This document shows, one piece after another, positions 1-11,873 of a stretch of 64,000 bases of DNA. This DNA is from Azadirachta indica (lineage: Eukaryota; Streptophyta; Magnoliopsida; Sapindales; Meliaceae), in assembly GCA_022749755.1 (NCBI GenBank), contig CM040453.1, positions 3,866,102 through 3,930,101 of the forward strand, written 5' to 3'. A model generated the notes under the pieces. The model did not search any database and had not been told where the DNA came from. It saw nothing but the letters and a program-made list of their open reading frames with translations. Within the stretch, counting starts at the first letter, position 1. Every line of letters begins with the position of its first letter. Both the position numbers and the translations under genes were made by a program.

Positions 1-1545
1 AAATTTCTTCAGGTATGGTTCCACCGAGTTCATTTTTGGAAAGTTCCAAGACTGTTAATCGTTCTAGTTTTTCTAAACTAGAAGGTATGACTCCTGATAA
101 TTTGTTATTTCCTAAGAAAAGTTTGTCTAATGCTGACAGATTTCCCACAGAAGAAGGAATTTCCCCAGAAAAATTGTTTCCAGCAAGAACAAGCCATCGT
201 AAACTCTGAAACTTTCCCATTTCGTTTGGAATCGTGCCGGTAATATGATTATCATGCATATCTAAAAATTCTAAGTTAACGATATTACTTATCCCTGAAG
301 GGATGCTTCCATAAATTTGGTTCAATCCTACGATTAAATGTTGGAGTTGACAAGAGAGACTAACAATTGAATGAGGTAATGCTCCTCTGAATAGGTTTAC
401 ATCTATGGCCAAAGTATGCAAGTTGCTACAGTTCACCAAAGAATTCATAAAACTCATCTCATCATCTTCCCTATTTCCTAAATAATTTGCGCCTACATTT
501 AGTTTCGAAAGATGCTCCATGCTCCTAAAATCAACTGATAATTTTCCGGAAAAACCGTTATCATACATTTCAATGACTCTGAGTTTAGAAGCATTGGATG
601 AAGACACTGGAATGGATCCACCAAAGAAATTTTCTTCGATTTGAATAAGTTCGAGATTAGGAAGAGCAAGACCAAAATTTGGTGGAAGACTTCCATGGAG
701 TTGATTCCGTGCTAAAGAAAAATTAGCAAGAAGGGAAAGATTGTAAATGCAAGGGGGACGTTACCAGAAAGGTTGTTTCCGGCAAGTCCAAGGCATGTCA
801 ATTGTTTCAATTGGCCCAGGGAATCTGGAATATTTCCTCTAAAACCATTGGAAGCTAGAGATATAATTTCCAGGGAGGTAATGTTCCCAAGAAAAGGTGG
901 GATGCCTCCTGTCAAATTATTCCAGTGTACAGCTAATACATTGAGGTTGTTCAAGGAGACAAACTCGGTTGGAATATTCCCTACTAGCTTGTTGAGTCCT
1001 AGAAGTATTCTTGTGAGCCTGGAACAGTAAGACAAGTTGGCTGAAATTTCTCCAACCAGGGAGTTACTTGACAGATCTAGAGACTCTAACCTGAACAGGC
1101 GGCCAAATTCATGAGGGATTTCACCTTTGATAGTGTTTCTGGAAAGATCTATCTCTGTTAGGAAGCTGAGATTGCCAATGTGAGGAGACAATGAACCGAT
1201 CAAGCCTCTTGAATTCAAGTCTAGGACAGTGACTCTTCTATGTCTGCGGCTGCATGTAACCCCTTCCCACTTGGAGAAATGGCGAGAATCATTTCATGAG
1301 TGCAGGATTCCTTCAGGGTCATGAGTAATCATCGACTTAAAGGCCTGCAAAGCGAGGAGATCTCTCTCCTGTAAGGCATTCGTGGAAGAAGCAAAAATTG
1401 CAACTTGCATCAGTGTGACGCAAAATAGAATAATGGATAAGGCGTGAACTGAGTAGCAAAAACTTGTGCTTATTTCTAAAGCCATTTTCCGAACTTCTGC
1501 GCCTTTGTTAGATTGTATGCTGCAAGAGCTCAAATGTACTGGCAA
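1..1545 (-). pseudogene. LRR receptor-like kinase pseudogene 1 (5' part; continues past left edge)
   Basis: Reading leftward from 1545, the sequence gives a hydrophobic signal-peptide-like start, an LRRNT cap (QERDLLALQAFKSMITHDPE), a VTC-SRRHRRV segment and then plant-type 24-residue LRRs (LxxLxLxxNxLxGxIP) to the window edge. This is the ectodomain plan of LRR-RLK subfamily XII (EFR/FLS2/Xa21 relatives, At3g47570-like). Two lesions break it. A TGA at 1296-1294 replaces the Trp of the usual S/W-N motif after DPEGILHS. A one-base loss lies in a G/C homopolymer at about 753-757, after GNNLSGNVP. Downstream of each lesion the frame stays open with good LRR spacing. The kinase half lies outside the window. 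The decay looks recent, or one lesion could be an assembly error. Family certain; pseudogene status likely. Confidence 0.85.
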
Positions 1546-1700
1546 ATACTAACAAGGATGTTAGAAGACAATTGCAACAATCATAAAGTATATATGATTT
1601 TCACATTCTCTGAAACTCACAGAACACTCAAGCTCTCAAGATGATTAATGCATTTCACTTCATGCATCGATCTCCCATGCTTTGGATTTCAGGAATGCTT

Positions 1701-1710
1701 GCTATTTATA
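1701..1710 (-). promoter_or_regulatory. Putative TATA box of RLK pseudogene 1
   Basis: The minus strand reads TATAAATAGC about 155 bp upstream of the ATG at 1545, a good plant TATA consensus at a plausible distance. It suggests that the promoter of this pseudogene may still be recognisable. Transcription itself cannot be seen from sequence. Confidence 0.45.
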
Positions 1711-2633
1711 GGAAAACCACGATTCAAGTATCAAATTTTAAGGGCCAAAATCATCTTAAATAAAGCAAAATTTAATATAATTTAGAATTAAAAATTATGA
1801 TGAAAGCTTATCATCTTTCTACTCAAAGCATATCTAGAATTTGAATTAAAAAAAAAACTAAAAAAGCATATCCAGAATCAATTGGCTTAGTCATGATTAC
1901 TATATACAATAATGCCTTATAAAGTATCATCCACTGTTTAATTCTGAAGATTACAGGAAGCTGAGAACCACTTGTAATATATAAACAGATATAAACAGCT
2001 TCTCAGTGTACGTAGTAGTCAAAAGAGGCAACTGAAATTGGGAAATACACCAACAATACCATAGAAAAACTAGAGAAGCTGATTTCTCCGCCGCCGTGGA
2101 TGATGATGAGACATCCTGATACTTTATTTTAAAATAATACAACCACATGAAGAAGACCATATCCTACCTTTAAAGTCTATTATATTTACATCTATTTTAG
2201 TGCTGTGCTGCTCTCTCTTACAATTTCAATTTATTACAATTCTTATAATCGTGGTTGCGACGGGCCACTTGCTGTTGGTGCCTTAATTATGAGATTGCCC
2301 CAATATTCTAGTTGCTATGAATTGAATTGATTTTGTTGTATTTAAAAATAAAATGGACAAGTTCTTCCAAATTTTTAATAGAACATTAAAATTCTTTCAA
2401 TTTATGATTTACAATTTTATACCAAAAAAAAATACTTTTTTGTGATTTGAATCTTATCAAAGATTAAAATTTTTTTCACAAGTCAATGATTATAAAAAAT
2501 TATAATAAATTAACTTTGATATTAAAGAGAAAAATTTTAGAATTTAAAGTAGATAGTTGGACATTAAATAAGTGTGTTAAATAGGTGTGAAGACTAATAT
2601 TATTTTATTTACTCGGGTTAAATTTTCACAATA
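1711..2633. other. AT-rich spacer upstream of RLK pseudogene 1
   Basis: No coding sequence is supported here. The stretch is AT-rich with short homopolymer runs; the short open frames have no recognisable domains. Confidence 0.6.
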
Positions 2634-2643
2634 ATAAATTAAA

Positions 2644-3804
2644 GGGATATTATCACATTCTTCCCCTGAGGTTTGGGATTATATCACTGAAATAAAAAGT
2701 TTAAAGATATATCACTTACTCCCCTACCGTTACAATTGACAATTAATTGACCTTTAACATTAAGGGCAAACATGTAAAAACAACTTGATTTTATTTTTTA
2801 CTTATATTATCTGAAGAAAAACTATAGCCACTTTACCAAATACAATCCTTGTAATCATCCAACTCTTGTAACTTATGCTTGAAAATAGATTTACTTTCAT
2901 TTAACAATTTCACAATTGGCAACGCTATGACAATAATGGCAAACATATTTTTTCCAACATTTCATCTAATGATGATGATATTACCTATGAAAACCATACA
3001 TTTATCGTTGACATGCCATCATTATGATTCCTCCATACATGCCTGTATTATACTCTATGTAAATCATTTAAAATTGTGCAAATCTAATACTCTAGCAAAT
3101 TGGATTTGGTGCAAGACCTCGTTCAGGCATAAGTTTGAACATTTCGAAACTATTTGAAGGCTGCTTGTTTCGTTTTTAAGACATTTTATCAAACACTTTA
3201 CGAGCAAAAATCATGTTGATGCTTGGCACATATATTGAGAATGTGGCTGGGGATGAAGACATCAGATTGTAAATACTTTCAGAGCCGAAACAATGGAAGA
3301 AGAAGCTGCTGATGATTCATGCCATTCTCAACAACATAAAGGAGAAGCAAACCAACCAAGAATGAAGCCAAAAATGAAGCTATGAAAATGTGGTTGGACG
3401 ATCTCTGAAACTTGGCTTACGACTTGAAAGACATTCTAGATGAATATGCCGCTAAAATTTTTTAGATGAAGTTAATGTCAAAGCAACTAACAAATAATTT
3501 TGCTGATTATTTTCTCGCTTCTAAATGACCTGAGTTTAACTTCTTTGATTTCCAAAGTTAACATATGAAGTCTAAGATAGAAGACATTAGAGTGGGGATA
3601 TGTGGTCATTTGTTAAGTGTTGGATGAGTAGGTGGGCAAAGAAATTGACGGGTTAGATAGTAAGAGTTCACGAAGGGTATATTAGTAATTACATATTTAA
3701 TGGTTAATCAATAAACTGTCAAAGGGAGGTAAGTGATACTTCTTTAAACTTTCTATCTAAGTGATGCAATCTCAAATCTTAAGGGAGAAATGTGATAATA
3801 TCCC
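2644..3804. mobile_element. Non-autonomous MULE-like (Pack-MULE type) element with 10-bp TSD
   Basis: The ends are inverted copies of about 85 bp. The left starts GGGATATTATCACATTCTTC and the right, reverse-complemented, starts GGGATATTATCACATTTCTC; both then run into TATATCACT/GCATCACT and TATCACTTAC blocks. The element is flanked by a perfect 10-bp direct repeat ATAAATTAAA (2634-2643 and 3805-3814), the target duplication size typical of Mutator-like elements. No transposase is visible in the 1.16 kb. The interior carries a fragment of a CNL resistance gene (separate entry), so it resembles a Pack-MULE. A related element with its own 10-bp duplication lies at 51700-52269. Confidence 0.8.
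3282..3595 (+). pseudogene. Captured coiled-coil (Rx_N) fragment of a CNL disease-resistance gene
   Basis: Inside the MULE-like element the plus strand encodes, with a frame change and stops, a recognisable N-terminal domain of a coiled-coil NLR. It reads KQWKKKLLMIHAILNNIKEK, then after a break EAMKMWLDDL, stop, NLAYDLKDILDEYAAKIF, and finally MKSKIEDIR. This order (LKKWEKKLxxIxAVLxDAEEKQ, MWLDDLxxLAYDxEDILDE, MKxKIxxI) is characteristic of the Rx_N domain of RPP13/I2-like CNLs. The EDVID-equivalent is KDILDE here. No NB-ARC or LRR part is present. The fragment cannot encode a working receptor; whether it is transcribed, for example as an antisense or small-RNA source, is unknown. Confidence 0.75.
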
Positions 3805-3814
3805 ATAAATTAAA

Positions 3815-4904
3815 TAATGAATATTTTTGTAACAAAATTTTTATTAAAATATAGGTGTTCTAGACAAAATTTAATTTGTAAATAAACTCACTCTTTATAT
3901 GTTATCTTTTACTTCTTTTGAACTTAAATCTATTCTAAATATGAGTTTATTTATTTTTGAAAAAATTAATATGCATACATTATTATTAATACATAATCAA
4001 AATATTTTCTTTTATTAGGCTATATTTTATTAATAACTAATCATCAATATTTATTTACTCAAATAATGTATATTTGCTATTTTTGAGCAAACAGAAAATA
4101 ATAAAAAAGCCCAAGACTAATCCTGAAAAGTCATTTGCAGTTGAGATTAGAAAATTGCAGTTTTTTTTTTTTTTAATCAGGAAATACACTATCAAGATTT
4201 AAACTAAGCACGCGATAATTTCATTCCTTATGCGTGGACTACACACATTATAGAATATCGGTGAAATGCTTCTAATATTTGTGTATGCAGGAAGTCCAAT
4301 TTAATTCTCGGTTAGTCAACAGATTTTCTAGTTCTATGGTTTTTATTCTTTATCTTCTTCTATCAGAGCATGAGTAACATTAAATTTACAGACCAGAGGC
4401 AATCTTGTTTCACAAAACCCCACCTGCTGCTCTATGCATCTTATCACTTTCAATTACTAACAACGGAACAATATTTTTGTTTCATGTATGCCTGCTTTTC
4501 AAACGTTTAGTCTGATTTTTCTGAATAAATTTAACTTAAAATTTTAAGCTCTGAAACAATTTACAATTGAAAAGTATCATAGTCGTTGTCAACTCAATTA
4601 TTGCATTCTTACAATCACTGACGATGATGAGATAGAAGCAAAGACCATTCTTAAGTTTTGGAGTTTCTGACAGTCTAAAAATTACTTCAAAACTCAATTA
4701 AAAAATCCTAAAATTTTATTGGAAAGGGATTGAATGCATGTATTTGTAGGGCTACACCATGGCACACCCCAGATAGACACTGCCTGCAACCAGAATATCC
4801 CATTTAAATCTTGAATTTTACCTCTTTTGCTGTTCGAACAATCAATTATGATCAAGAAGGATACTCCTAGCAGATTGTAGTTCATGGACAACATCCGTTA
4901 TATT
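3815..4904. other. AT-rich spacer
   Basis: No gene is supported. The stretch is AT-rich with T and A runs, such as a poly-T run near 4160-4175. Confidence 0.5.
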
Positions 4905-7310
4905 CATTCAGTATTGTGGGAATTCCATTGAACATGCGACTCCATTCTGCTGTTTTTTCTTGGCTGCTTCAGCCTATGGTTAGTGGCACCCATTTCTTCA
5001 TCATCATTTAGAAGTACTGGATCTACAATATCAATCAATTGATCAGGAAATGCCATTCTGGCAAAGTTATGAAGATTCAAAATTTTTTCTTGTTACCATC
5101 TCTAACAAAAGAATCCCGTAACTATAGACAACTTCATTTCTCGACACCTCACTTCCTAGACCATACTCTGCCATTCACAAAAATTAAATGAACAAATTCT
5201 CTGATTTTTGAGAACAAGCTTAAGATGGTAAGGTGAAATGCTTTTACCTGGCTGCATGCTCTAGTGTTCCTCTTACTCCAACAGAGCTGCTTTATTTGGA
5301 TTTGAGACTTCTGGATAAAACCTTGCTAACTCGAAATCACCAGCGAGAGCAGTCATGTCATTGTCAAGAAGGATAAGGTCAACAATTTCTGAAACTTGTC
5401 AGACAAAGCTGTCTTAACAAGGGTATGAAGGTTCAAATTATCTTTGAACCTGTCATCAACGGGTCTCTTTCCAGTGAATATTTCCAACAAAAGGATGCCA
5501 AAACTATACACATCGCCATATGATGAAACCTCATGTCTCATACCATACTCTGCAACACGTCTAGCACTGTTATCACAGGATGACTCTTCTGAATGTACGT
5601 CCTCAAATATGAGAAAACGTTCGATAATTTTATTCAGGCAAGTTACAAACAGTTCTCATCGAAGAAAAGCTTTCCTGCTATTGTTTCAGAAAACTTTTGA
5701 GGTCAAACATGTGATTGAGAAAGGTGATTGGATAAGAAAAAAGAAACAAAGTGTTAATATAAATATAAAATACAATACCCGGAGCAGTGTAGCCAATTGA
5801 TCCTTTGACCCCAATGAGCTAGTTTGCCTAGAGTAGCCAGAAGGAATCTTGCTAAGCAGAAGTCACCTAAGTTTCCAGTCATTTCAGCATCAAGAAGAAT
5901 GTTGCTGGTTTGAGGTCACAATGAGCTATTGGAGGTTGACAATGATGATGCAAGTTGTTCAATGCAAAGGCCATGTCAACGGCAATATTTAGTCTTTGAA
6001 GAATTTTTAAATTTCTTGGTGCCTCATCTGCCTTTTCTACTCCAATAATGGGATGCAAGCACTCCTGTAGGCTTCCATTAGGCAGAAATTCATAAGCAAG
6101 GGTTCTGAAATCATTACCTTTATAATCGACTCGAGAACACGCAGTGAGAACCTTGACAAGATTACGATGTCTGATGTTCCTCAAGGCCCTGCACTCAGCT
6201 ATGCAACTCTTCGAAGCCCCATGATGAACGTGGTTAAGACCTTCACTGCAACTGTCGTTCTACCCTCATCAAAAGTTGCTATATACACAGACCCAAAGCT
6301 GCCTGCACTTATCAGATTCGCTGACGATAACCCAGCAGTAACATTGTAGAGATTTTGGTTCAACAGATTTACAATTGAATTTATTGAACTGCTTGGTTTA
6401 GGTTTCCCTCTTCTGTTCTTTACCCAGCAACAGAACAGAGATATAGTGCCAAAGTAAATCCTAGAAGCCCACAAATAATAGCAATTACTAATTTCAGTGC
6501 CACCGACTGTCTTCTCTTTTCAGACTTCTTAAAACCACATGTTGGCAGATGAAATTCAGGTATGCCACCACAAAGCTCACTGTTTCCCATAACCATTCTT
6601 AAGGATTCCTTCTGTTGGTAGGATGCCCTCAAAGTTACTATAAGACAAATTTAAGTACTCCAAAAATTCAAATCCTGGCAAAAGTTCTGGAATTTCACCG
6701 GAAAAGTTATTTTGAGGGAAACCTACGACTCTAAGACCTCTTAGCGAAATTAAGGATGAAGGAATGGGGCCTTTGAAGAGGTAACCCTGCATGCCTAATT
6801 GTTCCAATTTTATACAGCTATCAAGACTACTTGGAAGCTCACCAGCTAACATGTTCCCAGAAACATCTAATATCTCTAGATTTATTAGATATCCAACTTC
6901 CATGGGAAGGGAACCAGTAAAATGGTTTCTAGACAAGTCAATAACCAGTGATAAGGATGAGAGACCGATGAATTCAAAAGGTATGGTGCTACTAAGATTG
7001 TTTTAAGAAAGATCAGTTGCCGCCAAGCTCTCGCACTGGCCTAGGCTGGAAGGGATGCTGCCTTGAAGAAAATTTTCACTCAAATCTAGTAAGATTAACT
7101 TTTTCAAATTTCCAATAGATTTTGGAATATTTCCTGATAATCTGCTTCATCTATGTACAATATCCCTAAATTTTGGAGCTCTGCTGTCGACGGGATGGTA
7201 CCTGAGAAATGGTTGTTCTATAAATCTACTCTGTGCAAGCCAACAAATTTCCCAATCCCAGCTGGGATGCTTCCAAATATTTTATTGTTATTAAGGAGTA
7301 ACATCACAAG
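4905..7310 (-). pseudogene. LRR receptor-like kinase pseudogene 2 (3' half, rearranged)
   Basis: Read leftward from 7310, this matches the C-terminal LRRs, transmembrane helix and kinase of the intact RLK at 36091-39377. LRR remnants cover 7310-6600 with frameshifts and stops. A LCGGIPEFHLPTC-type cap and a TM helix (LKLVIAIICGLLGFTLALYL) lie around 6580-6420. The kinase follows: glycine loop (SAGSFGSVYIA), VAVKVL lysine, HRNLVK, then AHCDLKP near 5890. DFG has become DFC and the next exon boundary is frameshifted. The second exon (5549-5368: [23 protein letters not shown]) breaks after SDKFQK. A second copy of the exon-1 end follows ([18 protein letters not shown], about 5367-5247), then another decayed exon 2 (about 5175-4905: LIDIVDPVLL). 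The upstream half of the LRR region is cut off by the gypsy LTR at 7311. Confidence 0.85.
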
Positions 7311-9494
7311 TGTAACACCCCAAATCTATCATAAGTTGATCTAGGGCTACCAACTCTAATTCCAAGTTTACATCACTCAACTATTAATTTTCAACTAAAA
7401 TACCTCAAAATGTTATTAGATAAATCAAATGTTTCTTAATAACTTCAAAAGAACCTCATAATCCAATCAAAAGTAAAATCTCTAAATACAAGCCACATGA
7501 AGCATAAATGACAATAATAGTGTCCTCAAACATCTATTAACGCAAAATGATAAACGGAAAATCCAAAACTATCCTCCAATATATGCTATCAACTCACTGC
7601 TCAAAGCTATTTAGTTTGCAAAAAGTAAATGATGAGGGGTGAGTCGTCAACTCGGTAAGTAATGCTATTCACAATGTATATGTGTCCTTTTATTAATAAA
7701 TACAAAATATTTTGCAAGCTTTTAATGATAAAATCAAATAATCACAAGTAAAATATTTTGAAAATGTAAGATTTAAAAATAAAGTCGTTCTTCAGAAAGT
7801 ATGATTTATAATAATTAACCATAATAACATAATGTTCAACTCATAAAAGTCTTTACAGAAATGCATTTATATCGCTTATGTCACATAATATCACCTATAC
7901 CCCCAGTGATCCGACCAATAACAGAATTATATAATATATATAATCTGAATAGAATTCCAGCGAGCTCAATCAGAGATATCAGTCGTGTCGAATAAAATCA
8001 ACATCAGAATCAAAACCAGAATACTATGAACAGATAAGCCAAACTATTTTTCTTTCATAAACCACATAATCATTTATTTGAAATTTATTGGCTTGCGTTA
8101 ATACATACTTTATAAAATCATTTACAATTAAATTTCAAGGTGAGATTAATGTTATTAAAAATCTTTTCATCTAAATATGAAAGCAAGATATACAGGTCAT
8201 TCCATAACTTCTTTTAACAATAAAAGTTTCACGGATGTTTCTAAAACATTAAAATAAATAGATATTTAACATAAAACATACTTATATTGTAAAACAAACA
8301 CAAGTACATAATCACTTACCTCAAATTAAGCGCAAGTCTTAGGCTACTTCTACTCGTCTGAAGATTCCAAACTCCTTATATGATAAAGGACACTTAGTAC
8401 ACTCCATACACATAAATTTTAGAACTTTAATCATGCCCTAAATAATATATTTTAGAACCTAAACTTTACCCTTCATGAATTCAATTTTTAGTTTCTATTC
8501 TGACCATCCTAAACTCCAAGATTTTTATCTCTCAAACTACAAATTGAATTAGCCCAAAACTTTCCACATTTGCTGAGCACCTTTAAAATATCATATATAA
8601 AAGTTTCATCTTATTTTTGGTTCACAAAGATTTTCTAAACAATTTAAATTTCATTCAACAAGAATTTGTCCATAATGTAATAGTTTTATAGTACCTTCAA
8701 TAAAAAAATTGTAACTATTGTTGTGATAACTCAAAAATTACAAAATTTATTGAAAACTACTAGACAAATAGAAGAACCATCATGCCAAATTTTATAATTT
8801 TTAAAAATTATTTAACCACCTAAATAATTTTTTTTCTAGAACAATATTGCAGAACTTTCAAACTTCCAGAATCTTAGTATGAACTTTGAAAAATTATATA
8901 AAATTGAATTTTGACCCTATTTGAGTGAAACAAAATTCAACATGCACCTCAATCCGTTTTTTTATGTTTGTAAAAATTTTAGTACAAAATTCTTAATAGA
9001 ACTTCTATTAGAATTGTTCGTATACTCTATACTCAGCAAATCCTATAAAGTTTAATGCAAATCAATTCACTAGTATGTAGAAAGTTAACTAAAACTAGAA
9101 TTCCTAAATCCAAAATCTCACAAACTACTCTTAATAACAACCTTTAAGAATCTATACAAAAAATTATGAAATAAAACTAATATAAAATAACAAGATATAA
9201 GAACCGAAAATATGAATGAGTATAGTATAGTTAAAACTTTTACCTGGAATAGACAAGTTTATGATAAAATCACAGCACCAACGTGAGTATAAAAATACGT
9301 TTGTGCATTTTGTAAGAATGGGAGGCAGAGACAAAGAGAAGAAGGATAAAATATAGTACGTTTATTAATACCTTTTAACACAAACCCTAAACTAGTAAGG
9401 AAAAGACAAGGACTTAATATGTAATAAATCAAATTATCTACTTTCTAATTTTAAAACATATGATTTCAAAATTTTTTTAAAAAAAAATTCTACA
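7311..9494 (-). repeat. 3' LTR of gypsy element A
   Basis: It begins TGTAACACCC on the plus strand and probably ends TTCTACA at 9494, about 2.18 kb. It aligns along most of its length with the 23015-24504 LTR: shared blocks occur near 8390/24050 and 8760/24425. The right boundary is inferred from the CA end and from where integrase coding starts, so it may be off by some bases. Confidence 0.7.
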
Positions 9495-10232
9495 TTATTA
9501 AAACTACCCTATAAAACTCATATAATTTGTACATACCTTGCACCTTAAAAAGCTTAGGATACTTTTCTCGCATTTCTGCTTTACATTCCCAAGTTACTTC
9601 ATCTTTCATATGATTCCACCAACATACCTTCACTAATGGAATGATCTTATTCCTTCGGCCTTGTTCTTTTTGATCAATGATCTCCATGGGCTTCTCCTTA
9701 TATGACATATCTTTATTATGGATTGGTTGATGGTCTAGCACATGTGTAGGGTCTGGCACATATTTCCTTAGTACTGAAATATGAAACACATTGTGCAGTC
9801 TAGAAAGATCAAGTGGTAACGCTATGTGATAAGCCATAGGACCAATCCTCTTTAGAATCTCAAATGATCCTATGAACCTAGAGCTAGATTTACCCTTCTT
9901 CCCAAAGCGAAATACTCTTTTCCAAGAGGACACCTTGAAAAACACAAGCTCCATGACTTGAAATTCTATGTTACGTTTACGATGATCTGTATAACTCTTC
10001 TGTCTACTCTGTGCTGTTTAAAGTCTTTCTGTAATTAATTTGATTTTCTCTACAGTAATCTGTACAACTTTTGGCCTTAATAGTCATTTTTCTCCAACCT
10101 CATCCTAACAGAGAGGAGATCTGTACTTTCTACCATACAAAACTTCATAAGAAGGCATACCTATACTCGAGTGGAAACTATTATTGTATGCAAACTTAAT
10201 AAGAGTGGGATGCTTCTCCCAAGTACCGCCTA
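9495..10232 (-). pseudogene. Integrase C-terminal part of gypsy element A (chromodomain end)
   Basis: The minus strand encodes a segment typical of the end of chromovirus integrases: VFRFGKKGKSSSRFIGSFEI, the LHNVFHISVLRKYVPDPTHV block and a C-terminal W-W-x-x-E-x-TWE chromodomain-like stretch. Just upstream (10020-10230) the integrase core end is present but shifted in frame (FAYNNSFHSS-like reading near 10170-10195). The gene is cut at 10232 by element B and resumes at 18812. Confidence 0.75.
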
Positions 10233-11873
10233 TGTAATGCCCCAAATTTTATCTCAACAAAATAAAATTTAGGATGCAACTGAACTTCAAATACATCAAA
10301 CTTAGCATTACAGATAAAATAAAATCTCTAAATATAATATAAAATCTCAAAATATAATAAACTTTCATTGACAACTTAAACTAAATTAAAGGTTCAAAAC
10401 TAAATATTCGCTATTACAAACATTTCAATCTCTAAATAGTCAAGCTCTAAACTTCTACCAATTCTTTATTCATAACTTAATCTGCAAAATAGTGATGACG
10501 AGGGGTAAGCAGCCTACTCGGTAAGTAAATTTATACATAAAATTGTAAACAAGTAGTAGAGAACACAATCATAAAACATTAATTTTAAGAACAATAATAT
10601 TGTAACTTAGATAAACAAATTTTTATTTTGATAGAAATATTCAATAATACGTAAGCATGAACATCACATTTAATAAACCACCAATACATTTAATAATATA
10701 TTTACCTCATGTCTAATAGCATCACCAGTATCTCGGTGTCTCATTTATAACAATTCAGTATATTCGTACCCTAAAAATCTGGTCATTAACAGTCAATAAG
10801 TGTACAAACAGTAACTCAGCTAGCCAGTTGATAACAATAACAGAAACAGTTGCTATAGACAATGAGCCAAACATTAATACTAAATATGACTTTTCATGCA
10901 CAATAGATTCAATAACATTTATTTCACATATTCAATTAAGTAATGCATTCAATGATTTATATGAAAAAGTACAACTAATATTAATTTTTAAAACTAGTGT
11001 ATGAAAAAAAATAGATTTGTAGCCATCTAATAAAGAAAATATTGATAAAAAAATAATATACTTTATGATTTAGTAAATAAACAACTTAAGTACTAGTAAA
11101 ATAATTTTTCTTTAAACTATATTTAAAAATAAATATTTAGAAACACTAATAAGATTGGAAAATACAATTTTTATTTTAGGAGACTAATTAATATAAATCA
11201 CGATTTATTTTGCTTAAATTCATGAAAATCATACAAACTTATAAAGTTCAAAATTTAGTTTATAGAAAAACTTACTTGAAACAAATGCATGAAAAGAAAA
11301 ACATTTCTTATAAACATGTTCATGCTGACAATTATCATTAATAGTTTTAAACATTTGATTACAATACATTATGTCTAAATCTACTTACCTCAAAACAATG
11401 ACAATCAATAAAATTCTTCTATGCTCAATAATAAGTTACTCATTTCCCGAATTAGTTATGCTTCTAGGGATTTCTTTCTATCAAGTCTTAAAAAGATGTA
11501 GAACTTAGAGAGAAAACATTTTAAAGAGTATCTAGTGAATTTGCAAAGTGAAACTTGTGGTGTGAAGTGAGATCTTTGCACCTATTTATAGCCAAAAATT
11601 GGCTTTTAAATTCAAAAAGTGATAACCCAAAATTCAACTTTAAAAATCAGATAAGCTAATCAAAACCATAAATCTTAATTTCAAAATCTAAAATTTAACT
11701 TTTAAAATCAAATAAACTAATCTATCAAAACTATAAATTTCAAAATCCAAATTTGAATTCCTAAATCAAAATTATTATCTATCTTATTCAATTGCAATTA
11801 AATCTTAATTTCAAATTTGAAAACTAAATTAATCTATTTTCCTTCCATTCCTATATAAAAGCATTGCATTACA
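10233..11873 (-). repeat. Long LTR (1.64 kb) of element B, minus orientation
   Basis: On the minus strand it starts TGTAATGC at 11873, straight after a polypurine tract (AAGTGGGGGAGAATT), and ends GGGGCATTACA at 10233, next to the GCCTA duplication. This is the expected position of the 3' LTR. It is a close inverted copy of 16907-18548 over its whole length. Confidence 0.9.
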
